NCBI GenBank assembly: GCA_902620895.1
Contig: CACNJU010000004.1
Location: 1 to 64,000 of the forward strand
DNA: 64,000 nt
Direction: 5' to 3'
Source of the DNA: an uncultured Prochlorococcus sp.
Lineage (GTDB): Bacteria; Cyanobacteriota; Cyanobacteriia; PCC-6307; Cyanobiaceae
Each line of letters opens with the position of its first letter. Position 1 is the stretch's first letter. The notes beneath the pieces were generated by a model. The model saw only the letters and a list, made by a program, of their open reading frames with translations, did not search any database and was not told the origin of the DNA. The translations under genes and the position numbers were made by a program. Shown one piece after another: positions 17,024-25,208 of the stretch.

Positions 17024-19321
17024 TTAACCTCTTGCACCACCTGAAAAGGTAACAAGTTGTCCTTCACGAGTATTTCCACTAGATCCAGTTATCAAGAAAT
17101 CTGGTTTTTCTGTTTCCTCATTTCTTTTAACTTCCATAGGGGGCATTGCGCTCATAAATCCTGCTCTTGATGGATTTCGCTTTCTAGAAGAAGCTCCCTC
17201 TGTACCTGTTACCTTATCGCCGCGATCCCAATCATCACCAGTTACGTTTCCTACTGATTGTCCTTCACCAGTAATTCTTGATGCGACTCTTTTTTCTGGT
17301 GTCTTTGCAGCACGTTCTGTCTCTTCAATTTCCATTTTTTGTTTATAAGTAATATTTTTATTCGGTTCAAATCTAAATTTTTCAGTGCCAGTTACCTTAT
17401 CAACTGCCATATCAAAAGGCCCTGTTACCTTTGAACCATTTTCATATTCATTACCTGTAACTCCTTGAGTATTTTTTTCAGAATATTTATCTCTTGATGG
17501 TGATTTAACAGAGAATTCGTTCCAAGAGTTACCTGCTGACTTTTCCGGATTCGCATAAGCAGTATCATTTGGAGGATTATCACAAGCTTGTGAGAACTGA
17601 TCTCCTCCAACATAAGGAGTCCCTGTTAGGTTTTTACATGCACCTTTCTTAGCACCTGTCATCACTCCGCCAATTCCTGGTTGTTGTCCTGTAAGTCTGG
17701 CATTTGAATTATTTCCTGAATTAACTGTTGATCGGGATTTCATATCTTGAGAAATCTCTGTACTACAATTATCATTTATCTGATCTAAGCCTGCGTATGG
17801 TGTTCCTGTTAGCACTTTGCATGAACCTGGTTCATCTCCAGTTACTATTTTTGATCTTCCTGTCATAGTCCCGCTAATTAAATTTGACTTTGAAGAAAGG
17901 CTTAAACCTACTTTTCTAGCTTCTGGTTTTGGTTTTGAACCGCAAAACTTGTCATATTGTTGAGATCCTATGTACTCATCACCAGTTACATTCTTGCAAC
18001 TCCCATGCTCATTGCCTGTCATATGGTCTGATCTTCCTACACCTGTACCTGTTACATTATTCCCATTAAGAGTGTTATAAATGCCTACTTTTTCAAATGC
18101 TTTACCTTTTGGATTTGGCTCTGAACCAAGATATTGATCTCCAGTTAACTGATGTCCAGAACCTGATTCATCTCCAGTAACCAGAGTGGATCTACCTGGA
18201 AGAGATCCAGATACTTTTAATCCATCAGTTGTAGTACTGTGTTTAACCTTTGAAGGATTTTTTGGAACATCTCCACAATAGTTCTGCGATTGATTAGCAG
18301 ATACATATTCAGTACCTGTAAGGTTTTTACAAGTCCCAGGCTCATCGCCTGTGACCCTCTCAGATCTACCGACTTCATTTCCAGTTACTTTATTACCTGA
18401 TGTTGTAGAGGTAACAGTAGATCTAAGTGGCTGTTTATAACTTGGTCTATCTTGACAAAATTGGTCAGCCACTTCTGCTCCCATATATTGAGTACCAGTG
18501 ACAGTTCTGCATGTACTTGCTTCATTACCTGTAGTTTTCACAGATCTATTAGCTTGTGTTCCAGTAACTATTTGACCTGAATCAGTTTCGCTTTTACCAA
18601 CTTTCCAGCTTGCATCAGCAATATTTTGTTTGGCCCCATTTTTATTTGGACCACATGGTCTAAATTTACCATTACCTTTTTTGCCTGTGGCACCAGTTTT
18701 ACTTCTTAGATCTCTCACTCTCTGAGAAATCTCTCTACTACTTAAATCTGGGTCTCCCCTTCTAGCTAAAGAAGCTGCACTAGTATTTTGTTTAGTTGCT
18801 GATTTCCCATGCTTAGATTGAGCTTCTCTTCTCGCTAAAACAATATCTCTACTTGTATTAGTAATAGGCTTTCTCTTCTTATTAATTCTTCTTTTAACAT
18901 TTGGTTTTGATAATTTAATTTCTGAATTATGTAAATTTTGAACTTCTTGATTTTTGCTTGTGGCAGTTTTAACTGTGTTTACGGGACTTTCTTTTTTAAC
19001 ATCAGTACGAGTTCTATCGGATGAAGTTATTGCTGATTTCCCATGGGTAGACATTGCTTTTCTTCTCTCTATTACTAACTCTTTACTAGATAAATTTGTG
19101 GGTGAAGACTTTCTATTTACCTGAGTTTTTGGAATATGTTTTATAGATGTTGTAGAAAAGTTTTGATTGTTAGGAGAAGACTGAGTCCCAGAAATCTGTA
19201 TATCTTGAGAAGATCGAACTCTATCTTTAGTAGTTGAAGAATAGGCAGCAGCTTTTTTACCGCTATCACTCATCGCCTTTCTTCTTTCTAATGCAATCTC
19301 TCTACTGGTTTTTTTTGACAT
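17024..19321 (-). CDS. csoS2: Carboxysome scaffold protein CsoS2
   Basis: CsoS2 is a largely disordered scaffold that links RuBisCO to the shell. The 765-residue protein has three regions. The N-region (about 1-215) has four repeats, including ERRKAMSDSGKKA, ERRKAMSTHGKSA, ARREAQSKHGKSA and a weaker fourth; such basic helices bind RuBisCO. The M-region (about 235-590) has six repeats of the VTG...R...TG...C...TG.Y type. The C-region (about 600-765) ends in the conserved anchor TREGQLVTFSGGARG. I use the ATG at 19321; an upstream TTG three codons earlier is open but adds nothing. The third M repeat lacks the Cys residues found in most others. A hairpin lies just upstream. Confidence 0.96.
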   Translation of the reverse strand: MSKKTSREIALERRKAMSDSGKKAAAYSSTTKDRVRSSQDIQISGTQSSPNNQNFSTTSIKHIPKTQVNRKSSPTNLSSKELVIERRKAMSTHGKSAITSSDRTRTDVKKESPVNTVKTATSKNQEVQNLHNSEIKLSKPNVKRRINKKRKPITNTSRDIVLARREAQSKHGKSATKQNTSAASLARRGDPDLSSREISQRVRDLRSKTGATGKKGNGKFRPCGPNKNGAKQNIADASWKVGKSETDSGQIVTGTQANRSVKTTGNEASTCRTVTGTQYMGAEVADQFCQDRPSYKQPLRSTVTSTTSGNKVTGNEVGRSERVTGDEPGTCKNLTGTEYVSANQSQNYCGDVPKNPSKVKHSTTTDGLKVSGSLPGRSTLVTGDESGSGHQLTGDQYLGSEPNPKGKAFEKVGIYNTLNGNNVTGTGVGRSDHMTGNEHGSCKNVTGDEYIGSQQYDKFCGSKPKPEARKVGLSLSSKSNLISGTMTGRSKIVTGDEPGSCKVLTGTPYAGLDQINDNCSTEISQDMKSRSTVNSGNNSNARLTGQQPGIGGVMTGAKKGACKNLTGTPYVGGDQFSQACDNPPNDTAYANPEKSAGNSWNEFSVKSPSRDKYSEKNTQGVTGNEYENGSKVTGPFDMAVDKVTGTEKFRFEPNKNITYKQKMEIEETERAAKTPEKRVASRITGEGQSVGNVTGDDWDRGDKVTGTEGASSRKRNPSRAGFMSAMPPMEVKRNEETEKPDFLITGSSGNTREGQLVTFSGGARG

Positions 19322-19351
19322 AATCTTCAAATGTGAAACTCTTGTGAAAAA

Positions 19352-19380
19352 CTTTCTCCAAAAATATTTTTTGGAGAAAG
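19352..19380 (-). terminator. Perfect 13-bp hairpin plus U-tract between cbbS and csoS2
   Basis: Read in the direction of the operon, a 13-base arm (19380-19368) pairs perfectly with 19364-19352 around a 3-base loop and is directly followed by TTTTT (19351-19347 region). This has the form of an intrinsic terminator. It lies in the 81-bp spacer 22 bases after the cbbS stop and 31 bases before the csoS2 ATG. Since csoS2 and the shell genes must still be made, it is more likely a leaky terminator or a processing and stability element. The stem is AT-rich near the loop, so efficiency is uncertain. Confidence 0.75.
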
Positions 19381-19402
19381 ATATTTACTACATAAAGTAG
19401 AT

Positions 19403-19744
19403 TTAACGTCCTTGGAAAACTACAAAAGCTGTTCCTTGGCTTTGAGTGTAAGCATCGTATCCGATGATTCTTACATGGTGATCAGGGTATGCTCTATGAC
19501 ATGCCTCTAATTCACTTACAACCAAGTTAAGATCTTTTTCCCCAAAGAATGGGAGCTTCCAATAAGACCAATAAGTTTGCATACTTCCGCTAGGATGAAC
19601 ATGCTCAATAACAGGACTCCAGCCTTGAGCAATTATGTATGCAATTTGATCGTATATTTCTTCCTGGGTCATCGGTGGTAAGAAACCGAATGTTTCCAGG
19701 GTTGCAACTGTTTGATAGTCGCCTACTGTGCTCTGGAAAGGCAT
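19403..19744 (-). CDS. cbbS: RuBisCO small subunit, form IA
   Basis: The small subunit caps the RuBisCO L8 core to make L8S8. The 113-residue protein has the expected N-terminal TVGDYQTVATLETFGFLPPM, the QIAYIIAQGWSPVIEH helix-strand region, and MQTYWSYWKLPFFGEKD, with the late HVRIIGYDAYTQSQGTAFVVF. The short loop between strands A and B is typical of carboxysomal form IA. It is separated from cbbL by 93 bp containing a 9-bp hairpin and is followed by a terminator-like hairpin before csoS2. Confidence 0.98.
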   Translation of the reverse strand: MPFQSTVGDYQTVATLETFGFLPPMTQEEIYDQIAYIIAQGWSPVIEHVHPSGSMQTYWSYWKLPFFGEKDLNLVVSELEACHRAYPDHHVRIIGYDAYTQSQGTAFVVFQGR

Positions 19745-19770
19745 AATTAATTTAAATGTGAATGAAATTA

Positions 19771-19786
19771 CTCGTAATAGAACGAG
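19771..19786 (-). other. Small 5-bp stem-loop in the cbbL-cbbS spacer
   Basis: CTCGT (19771-19775) pairs with ACGAG (19782-19786) around a 6-base loop, 27 bases before the cbbS start. It is short and could be chance, but it stands next to a stronger 9-bp hairpin in the same spacer. Confidence 0.35.
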
Positions 19787-19798
19787 ATTTGTAGAAGT

Positions 19799-19823
19799 TT
19801 GAGGAGAAGAAATATCTCCTCAA
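19799..19823 (-). other. 9-bp hairpin in the cbbL-cbbS spacer
   Basis: TTGAGGAGA (19799-19807) pairs perfectly with TCTCCTCAA (19815-19823) around a 7-base loop, just after the cbbL stop. No run of U follows in the direction of transcription, so it is not a standard terminator. It may protect the 3' end of cbbL mRNA or set cbbL/cbbS decay rates. Confidence 0.6.
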
Positions 19824-19837
19824 TTTTGAAATCTGGT

Positions 19838-21253
19838 TTAACCTTGAACGTCTAGTTTGTCGACGGTATCAAATTCAAACTTAATTTCCTTCCAAGTTTC
19901 AAGAGCAATAGCTAATTCAGGACTGTGTTTAGCAGCTTCCATAAGAATGTCTCTACTCTCTTTTTCGATTTCGCGTCCAGCATTACGTGCTTTTACACAA
20001 GCTTCTAGAGCGACCCTGTTGGCTGCAGCTCCAGCAGCTGAACCCCATGGATGACCATGTGTTCCTCCACCGAACTGAAGACAAGAATCATCTCCAAAAA
20101 TCGCTAGGAGTGCAGGCATATGCCACACGTGAATACCACCTGATGCGACAGCAAATACTCCTGGCATGGAACCCCAATCTTGATCAAAGAAATTACCTCT
20201 TGATCTATCTTCGGGAACAAATGACTCTCTTAAGTTGTCAATGTAACCAAGAGTTGTTTGGCGATCACCTTCTAGTTTTCCAACAACTGTTCCAGTATGT
20301 AATTGATCTCCTCCTGAGAGTCTCAAACATTTTGCTAGAACCCTGAAATGGATACCGTGTTTTGGATGTCTATCAATAACAGCATGCATAGCTCTATGAA
20401 TATGTAGAAGCATGCCATTTTTACGACACCAGTTTGCTAATCCAGTATTTGCAGTAAAACCGCCAGTTATATAATCATGCATGATGATTGGCATATCTAG
20501 CTCTTTTGCAAATTCAGCTCTTTCGTAAAGCTCTTCTGGAGTATTGGCCGTACAGTTTAGGTAATGACCCTTAACTTCTCCAGTTTCTTGCTGAGCAAGC
20601 TTAACTGCTTCTGCAACAAACTCAAATCTTTCTCTCCAACGTTGGAATGGCTGAGAGTTTATATTCTCATCGTCCTTCGTTAAATCAAGACCACCTCTAA
20701 GGCACTCATATACAACTCGACCATAGTTTTTACCAGATAATCCTAATTTAGGTTTAATGGTACAACCAAGAAGAGGCCTTCCATATTTGTTTAAACGATC
20801 TCTTTCAACTACGATTCCATTTGGGGGACCACCGCAAGTTTTGATGAAAGCGATTGGGAATCTAATATCTTCTAGACGTAAGTGTCTAAGAGCTTTAAAT
20901 CCAAAAACGTTTCCTACTAGAGATGTTAATACGTTTGTAATAGAACCTTCTTCAAAAAGATCTAAAGGATATGCAATAAAAGCATAAAAAGCTTCAGGAT
21001 CTCCAGGAACGTCTTCGATTCGATAACAACGTCCTTTATAAAATTCTAAATCTGTAAGTAACTCGGACCAAACTGTTGACCAAGTACCTGTTGAAGATTC
21101 AGCTGCAACAGCTGCTGCAACTTCTTCTCTTGGAACACCTTCCTGACCTGTACATTTGAAACAGGCTAGTAAATCGGTGTCTAGGGGTACATATTCTGGA
21201 GTCCAGTAGGTATCTCTGTACTCCTTTACCCCTGCATCATACTTCTTACTCAT
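19838..21253 (-). CDS. cbbL: RuBisCO large subunit, form IA
   Basis: This is the catalytic subunit of the CO2-fixing enzyme. The 471-residue protein is full length. Key residues are Lys167 in CTIKPKLG, the carbamylated Lys193 in [14 protein letters not shown] with Asp195 and Glu196 as magnesium ligands, the mobile-loop lysine in VGKLEGDRQ, and HVWHMPALL with SGGIH. The sequence type and the link with csoS genes place it in form IA, which alpha-cyanobacteria are thought to have gained laterally from proteobacteria. It lies 68 bp after csoS1. No RuBisCO activase gene (cbbX or cbbQ/O) is seen in the window. Confidence 0.99.
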
Positions 21254-21321
21254 AAGGATAAATTTAGGTCTGTGTAGGGAAAATAATTATTGTGCAAAAT
21301 TTATAAGTTTTGCTTTATTTA

Positions 21322-21633
21322 TTAGTCCTTCTGACCAAGAAATTCACCGTTACCAAGAGCAGGTTCAACTTCTCTATGAGGACGAGCAATAATGTGAGCT
21401 GCAACTAAACCGTCGCCAACTCTTTCACAAGCATCAGCACCAGCTCTTACAGCTGCGTTAACTGCGCCTGTTTCTCCTCTAACTAATACTGTGACATAAC
21501 CGCCACCAACGAATTCACGACCAATAAGGCGAACTTCTGCAGCCTTTGTCATTGCGTCAGCTGCTTCGATTGCAGGTACAAGTCCGCGTGTCTCGATCAT
21601 GCCGAGAGCGATACCCATTGTTTCTGTAGCCAT
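21322..21633 (-). CDS. csoS1: Carboxysome shell hexamer protein CsoS1
   Basis: CsoS1 is the main facet protein of the alpha-carboxysome. It forms hexamers with a small central pore. The 103-residue protein is a single BMC domain: ALGMIETRGLVPAIEAADAM at the N-terminus, AEVRLIGREFVGGGYVTVLV with the pore-forming loop, then GAVNAAVRAGADACERVG and a C-terminal tail HIIARPHREVE. It is the first gene of the operon. It is preceded by a 327-bp leader and promoter region with palindromes and a direct repeat. Only one csoS1 copy is visible here, in contrast to proteobacterial operons with two or three. Confidence 0.98.
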   Translation of the reverse strand: MATETMGIALGMIETRGLVPAIEAADAMTKAAEVRLIGREFVGGGYVTVLVRGETGAVNAAVRAGADACERVGDGLVAAHIIARPHREVEPALGNGEFLGQKD

Positions 21634-21651
21634 TGTCTACTAATTACTAAA

Positions 21652-21665
21652 TGTGGAATGTTCAA
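21652..21665 (-). repeat. 14-bp direct repeat, copy near the csoS1 start
   Basis: TGTGGAATGTTCAA on the plus strand (TTGAACATTCCACA in the csoS1 direction), ending 18 bases before the csoS1 ATG, so probably in the 5' untranslated leader. An identical copy lies at 21883-21896. Confidence 0.85.
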
Positions 21666-21687
21666 TCCGAAGAATGCTTCATTAAGT

Positions 21688-21697
21688 ACTTATAAGT
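21688..21697. promoter_or_regulatory. 10-bp perfect palindrome ACTTATAAGT
   Basis: This perfect inverted repeat in the csoS1 leader shares its ACTTAT/ATAAGT halves with the larger palindrome at 21743-21757. It could be a second regulator site or part of an alternative promoter (TTGACT overlaps it on the minus strand). Confidence 0.35.
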
Positions 21698-21742
21698 CAA
21701 GCGTTTTCGATAAAATCTCCATTAATGTTTTTTCTATCATTC

Positions 21743-21757
21743 ATAAGTTAAACTTAT
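21743..21757. promoter_or_regulatory. 15-bp palindrome overlapping the csoS1 -10 region
   Basis: ATAAGTT-A-AACTTAT is a perfect 7+1+7 inverted repeat that overlaps the proposed -10 box of the csoS1 promoter. Its position is that expected of a repressor operator. The regulator is unknown. Confidence 0.45.
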
Positions 21758-21783
21758 CACCCTTGGTACTATTGATATGTCAA
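21754..21783 (-). promoter_or_regulatory. Candidate sigma-70 type promoter of the carboxysome operon
   Basis: On the minus strand a consensus -35 TTGACA (21783-21778) is followed after 18 bp by TGATAA (21759-21754). Transcription would start near 21747 and give a leader of about 110 nt before csoS1. It is the best -35 match in the spacer. The spacing is 1 bp longer than optimal, and it has not been tested. Confidence 0.5.
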
Positions 21784-21882
21784 TACTTATGCAATTTAGT
21801 TAGTGCATCAAAACATACTGTTGTGTTAAGAAAAAATTTACATTATGTTATTTCCGTACGAGGCAGGCCCTGTCTACACAGG

Positions 21883-21896
21883 TGTGGAATGTTCAA
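21883..21896 (-). repeat. 14-bp direct repeat, promoter-distal copy
   Basis: Identical to 21652-21665 (TGTGGAATGTTCAA). It lies about 100 bp upstream of the proposed csoS1 -35 box and next to the hairpin CCTGT-CTAC-ACAGG at 21869-21882. Confidence 0.85.
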
Positions 21897-21960
21897 CCTT
21901 TCCTGTCTCCGTATCTAGCTTTGAAGTAAGATAATATTCTCTATAAATTTAATTGTAATT

Positions 21961-22545
21961 TTGAAACTTCCAGTCCTAACTATTGCGAGTGGCAACCAAA
22001 CTAAAGTTTCTGAAATTTCGGAAATGCTGGATGTTTTGTCTTTAAAGGTTCAGAAGCAACCAGATTATTTAAATGTAGAAGAGACTGGAGACACATATTT
22101 TGAGAATGCACTTTTAAAAGCAAAAGCAGCTGCTTTAGAGACAAAAACCTGGGCATTAGCTGACGATTCAGGCCTTGAAGTGGATATCTTAGATGGTCGA
22201 CCAGGCATATATTCTGCTCGATATGCCAAAAATAACGCTGAAAAAATTAAAAAATTAATTAATGAACTTTCTGAAAGTCCTTACAGGAGCGCGAGATTTA
22301 TAAGTTGTATGGTTTTATGTGATCCCTCAGGAAACTTAGTGAAGGATACAACTGGAATATGCTGGGGAGAAATTCTTAAGACCCCAAAATATCCAAATGG
22401 GGAGTTTGAATCTATTTTTTGGGTAAAAGAAGCTAACTCTGTTTATGGAGAGCTCTCACAATCACAACTAAGTAAGTTAGGGAGCAGGGGTAAAGCCGCC
22501 AAGATTATGTCACCTTACCTCAAAAAAGAAATTGGTTTAAATTAA
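21961..22545 (+). CDS. rdgB: RdgB/HAM1 non-canonical purine NTP pyrophosphatase
   Basis: The enzyme hydrolyses dITP, ITP and XTP to monophosphates and so keeps deaminated purines out of nucleic acids. The 194-residue protein starts with TTG and has the family's TIASGNQTKVSEI (about 6-18), ALADDSGLEVDIL with the catalytic Asp pair (about 65-77), PGIYSARYA, and a C-terminal region with SQLSKLGSRGKAA where members usually have a (S/N)H.S.R.KA-type end. It stands between csoS1 and csoS1D in the opposite orientation. This arrangement separates csoS1D from the main carboxysome operon; a functional link to carboxysomes is not evident. Confidence 0.95.
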   Translation: MKLPVLTIASGNQTKVSEISEMLDVLSLKVQKQPDYLNVEETGDTYFENALLKAKAAALETKTWALADDSGLEVDILDGRPGIYSARYAKNNAEKIKKLINELSESPYRSARFISCMVLCDPSGNLVKDTTGICWGEILKTPKYPNGEFESIFWVKEANSVYGELSQSQLSKLGSRGKAAKIMSPYLKKEIGLN

Positions 22546-22552
22546 AAAATTC

Positions 22553-23323
22553 TCAATAATTTGAAATTTCATCAATTGCTCTTATAGCAGCTGCTGCTGC
22601 TTCTTCTACATCTCCTTCTTTCCCTGCCAAAGTTAATCTACCAAAAGCGCCAACTGCCTTTACATCAACAACAGTTATATTTGATGCTTTTTCTGCTTCA
22701 TTTGCTGCTTTTAAGACATACCCAGCCGGTTCAGTTTCTAATATGAACATGCTCATTCCAGATTGAATCATTGATCCACTTCTGTTTTGTCTATTTATTA
22801 AAACAGCATGATCTGGAGTAATAGCTCGAATAACTTCTGTCCAACTTGTTGAAGGTTTGGTTCTTTTTCTAACTTCACTTCCAATAGCATCTAAAACAAC
22901 ATCACCAGAATGTAAAACAGTACTTTGATCTTTGTGGTAAAGAGCAAGAGAGCCAAATGCTCTTTCAACAATCATCTGACCAAGTCTTACATTACTTGCT
23001 TTTAAGGCAATATCAGTGACTCTATGCACAGCCATCCCAGGTGAAACTTCCATCCAAAGGCATGAATCTCCAGGTATAGGTAAAAAACCTCTACTAACCG
23101 TCCCCATATATGCAGCTAATTGAGGTTGAAGAGAATCCAAAAAAACATATGTTCTCAACTCAATTTGCTCAACTTGACTTGCTTGTCTGGACACCAAAGA
23201 CTTTTCTGAATCAGTTGTTATAAAACAGCTTGCACCACTGGCCTGAGATTGCACCTCAGATCCTGTTACAAGAGAACTGCCTTTTTTTCGTTCCCCTCTG
23301 TTTAAACTAGAAGTTGGTTCCAT
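22553..23323 (-). CDS. csoS1D: Carboxysome shell pseudohexamer CsoS1D
   Basis: CsoS1D is a tandem-BMC protein that forms trimers with a large gated pore, thought to admit bulky metabolites such as RuBP. The 256-residue protein has an N-terminal polar extension (about 1-48), a first BMC-like domain ([19 protein letters not shown] to about 150), and a second one ([20 protein letters not shown] to the end), the latter ending with [12 protein letters not shown]. The conserved pore residues (the Glu-Arg pair of studied CsoS1D) are not assigned here. It is convergent with rdgB, 7 bp apart, and needs its own promoter in the 97-bp spacer shared with the next plus-strand gene. Confidence 0.95.
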   Translation of the reverse strand: MEPTSSLNRGERKKGSSLVTGSEVQSQASGASCFITTDSEKSLVSRQASQVEQIELRTYVFLDSLQPQLAAYMGTVSRGFLPIPGDSCLWMEVSPGMAVHRVTDIALKASNVRLGQMIVERAFGSLALYHKDQSTVLHSGDVVLDAIGSEVRKRTKPSTSWTEVIRAITPDHAVLINRQNRSGSMIQSGMSMFILETEPAGYVLKAANEAEKASNITVVDVKAVGAFGRLTLAGKEGDVEEAAAAAIRAIDEISNY

Positions 23324-23420
23324 TCACGCGACTATAACGGATAATGGTTCATTTTTTCTATTAAATTTACTTGCATGCTTCCCACAAAACGATAACTTCA
23401 AGTAAAAGATATGCATTTTT

Positions 23421-23789
23421 ATGGGAACTTCTCAAAAAAAAGAACCAAATGTTTCTGGTACTGAAAAAGAATTAACTCCTGATCAAACTCTTGGATTAGT
23501 TAGCCTAAGCTTGATGCAAAAACTATCTCAGAAAGACCCATCTTTTAGTTGGTTAGAAGAAGATAAAATTGAAAAAGTAAATCTTAAGAACCTTAGAGAT
23601 AGATTGGAGTTAACGCAATTAGCTATAGATACTGGAGCACCTTTAACCACTTCAGAAGTGACAGTTTTAATTGGGGCAAAGCCCGGTAAATCTAAGTTAG
23701 AAAGAGCAGGATTACTAGCCACGAAAATAGCTAGAAATGTATGGAAGATTTCAAAAATAAGTCAAGGAAATTCCTTCTACAGAAATTAA
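23421..23789 (+). CDS. Unknown protein with a possible excisionase/MerR-like helix-turn-helix
   Basis: I do not recognise a named family. The 122-residue soluble protein has a charged N-terminus, a predicted helical middle (LVSLSLMQKLSQ, NLKNLRDRLELTQLAIDTG), and a C-terminal segment PLTTSEVTVLIGAKPGKSKL...LATKIARNVWKIS (about 75-114). That segment follows the pattern of short helix-turn-helix domains of the excisionase/MerR type: a TTSEV-like first turn, then a second helix, then a strand pair with a W. It is divergent from csoS1D and 157 bp upstream of chlN on the chlN strand, so a regulatory role for either neighbour is conceivable but unproven. Confidence 0.6.
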   Translation: MGTSQKKEPNVSGTEKELTPDQTLGLVSLSLMQKLSQKDPSFSWLEEDKIEKVNLKNLRDRLELTQLAIDTGAPLTTSEVTVLIGAKPGKSKLERAGLLATKIARNVWKISKISQGNSFYRN

Positions 23790-23937
23790 AATACGCCCCA
23801 AAAGTTTTTTTCATAATTCCCATTTAAGTATTTAAACATTCATATAAGTTTTTTAAATGTGTTCATTTTGTAAGAGAACTTATTAATTACTTTCTTAAAT
23901 TAAAAAGTTTATGCAAGCTTGAAATATAAGCTCTTGA

Positions 23938-25203
<1,266 letters not shown>

Positions 25204-25208
25204 AAACT

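Larger units (their letters stand above)
21634..21960. promoter_or_regulatory. 327-bp intergenic region between csoS1 and rdgB
   Basis: I see no convincing gene in this divergent spacer; an 86-codon plus-strand frame inside it has no family resemblance. It holds a good minus-strand promoter candidate for csoS1, two inverted repeats made of related ATAAGT/ACTTAT half-sites, a 5-bp hairpin (21869-21882), and two identical 14-bp direct repeats, one next to the csoS1 start and one 231 bp away. Plus-strand signals for rdgB must lie at its right end, where AT-rich -10-like sequence is abundant. Confidence 0.6.

Noticed and set aside
17425-17613. 62-codon frame inside csoS2
   Set aside because: Out-of-frame reading of repetitive csoS2 DNA.
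19857-20987. Three plus-strand frames opposite cbbL
   Set aside because: cbbL is certain, and the frames show no known motif. Highly constrained codon use in cbbL keeps antisense frames open by chance.
21658-21918. 86-codon plus-strand frame in the csoS1-rdgB spacer
   Set aside because: No family resemblance, no ribosome-binding site, and it covers the regulatory elements of csoS1. I treat the region as non-coding.
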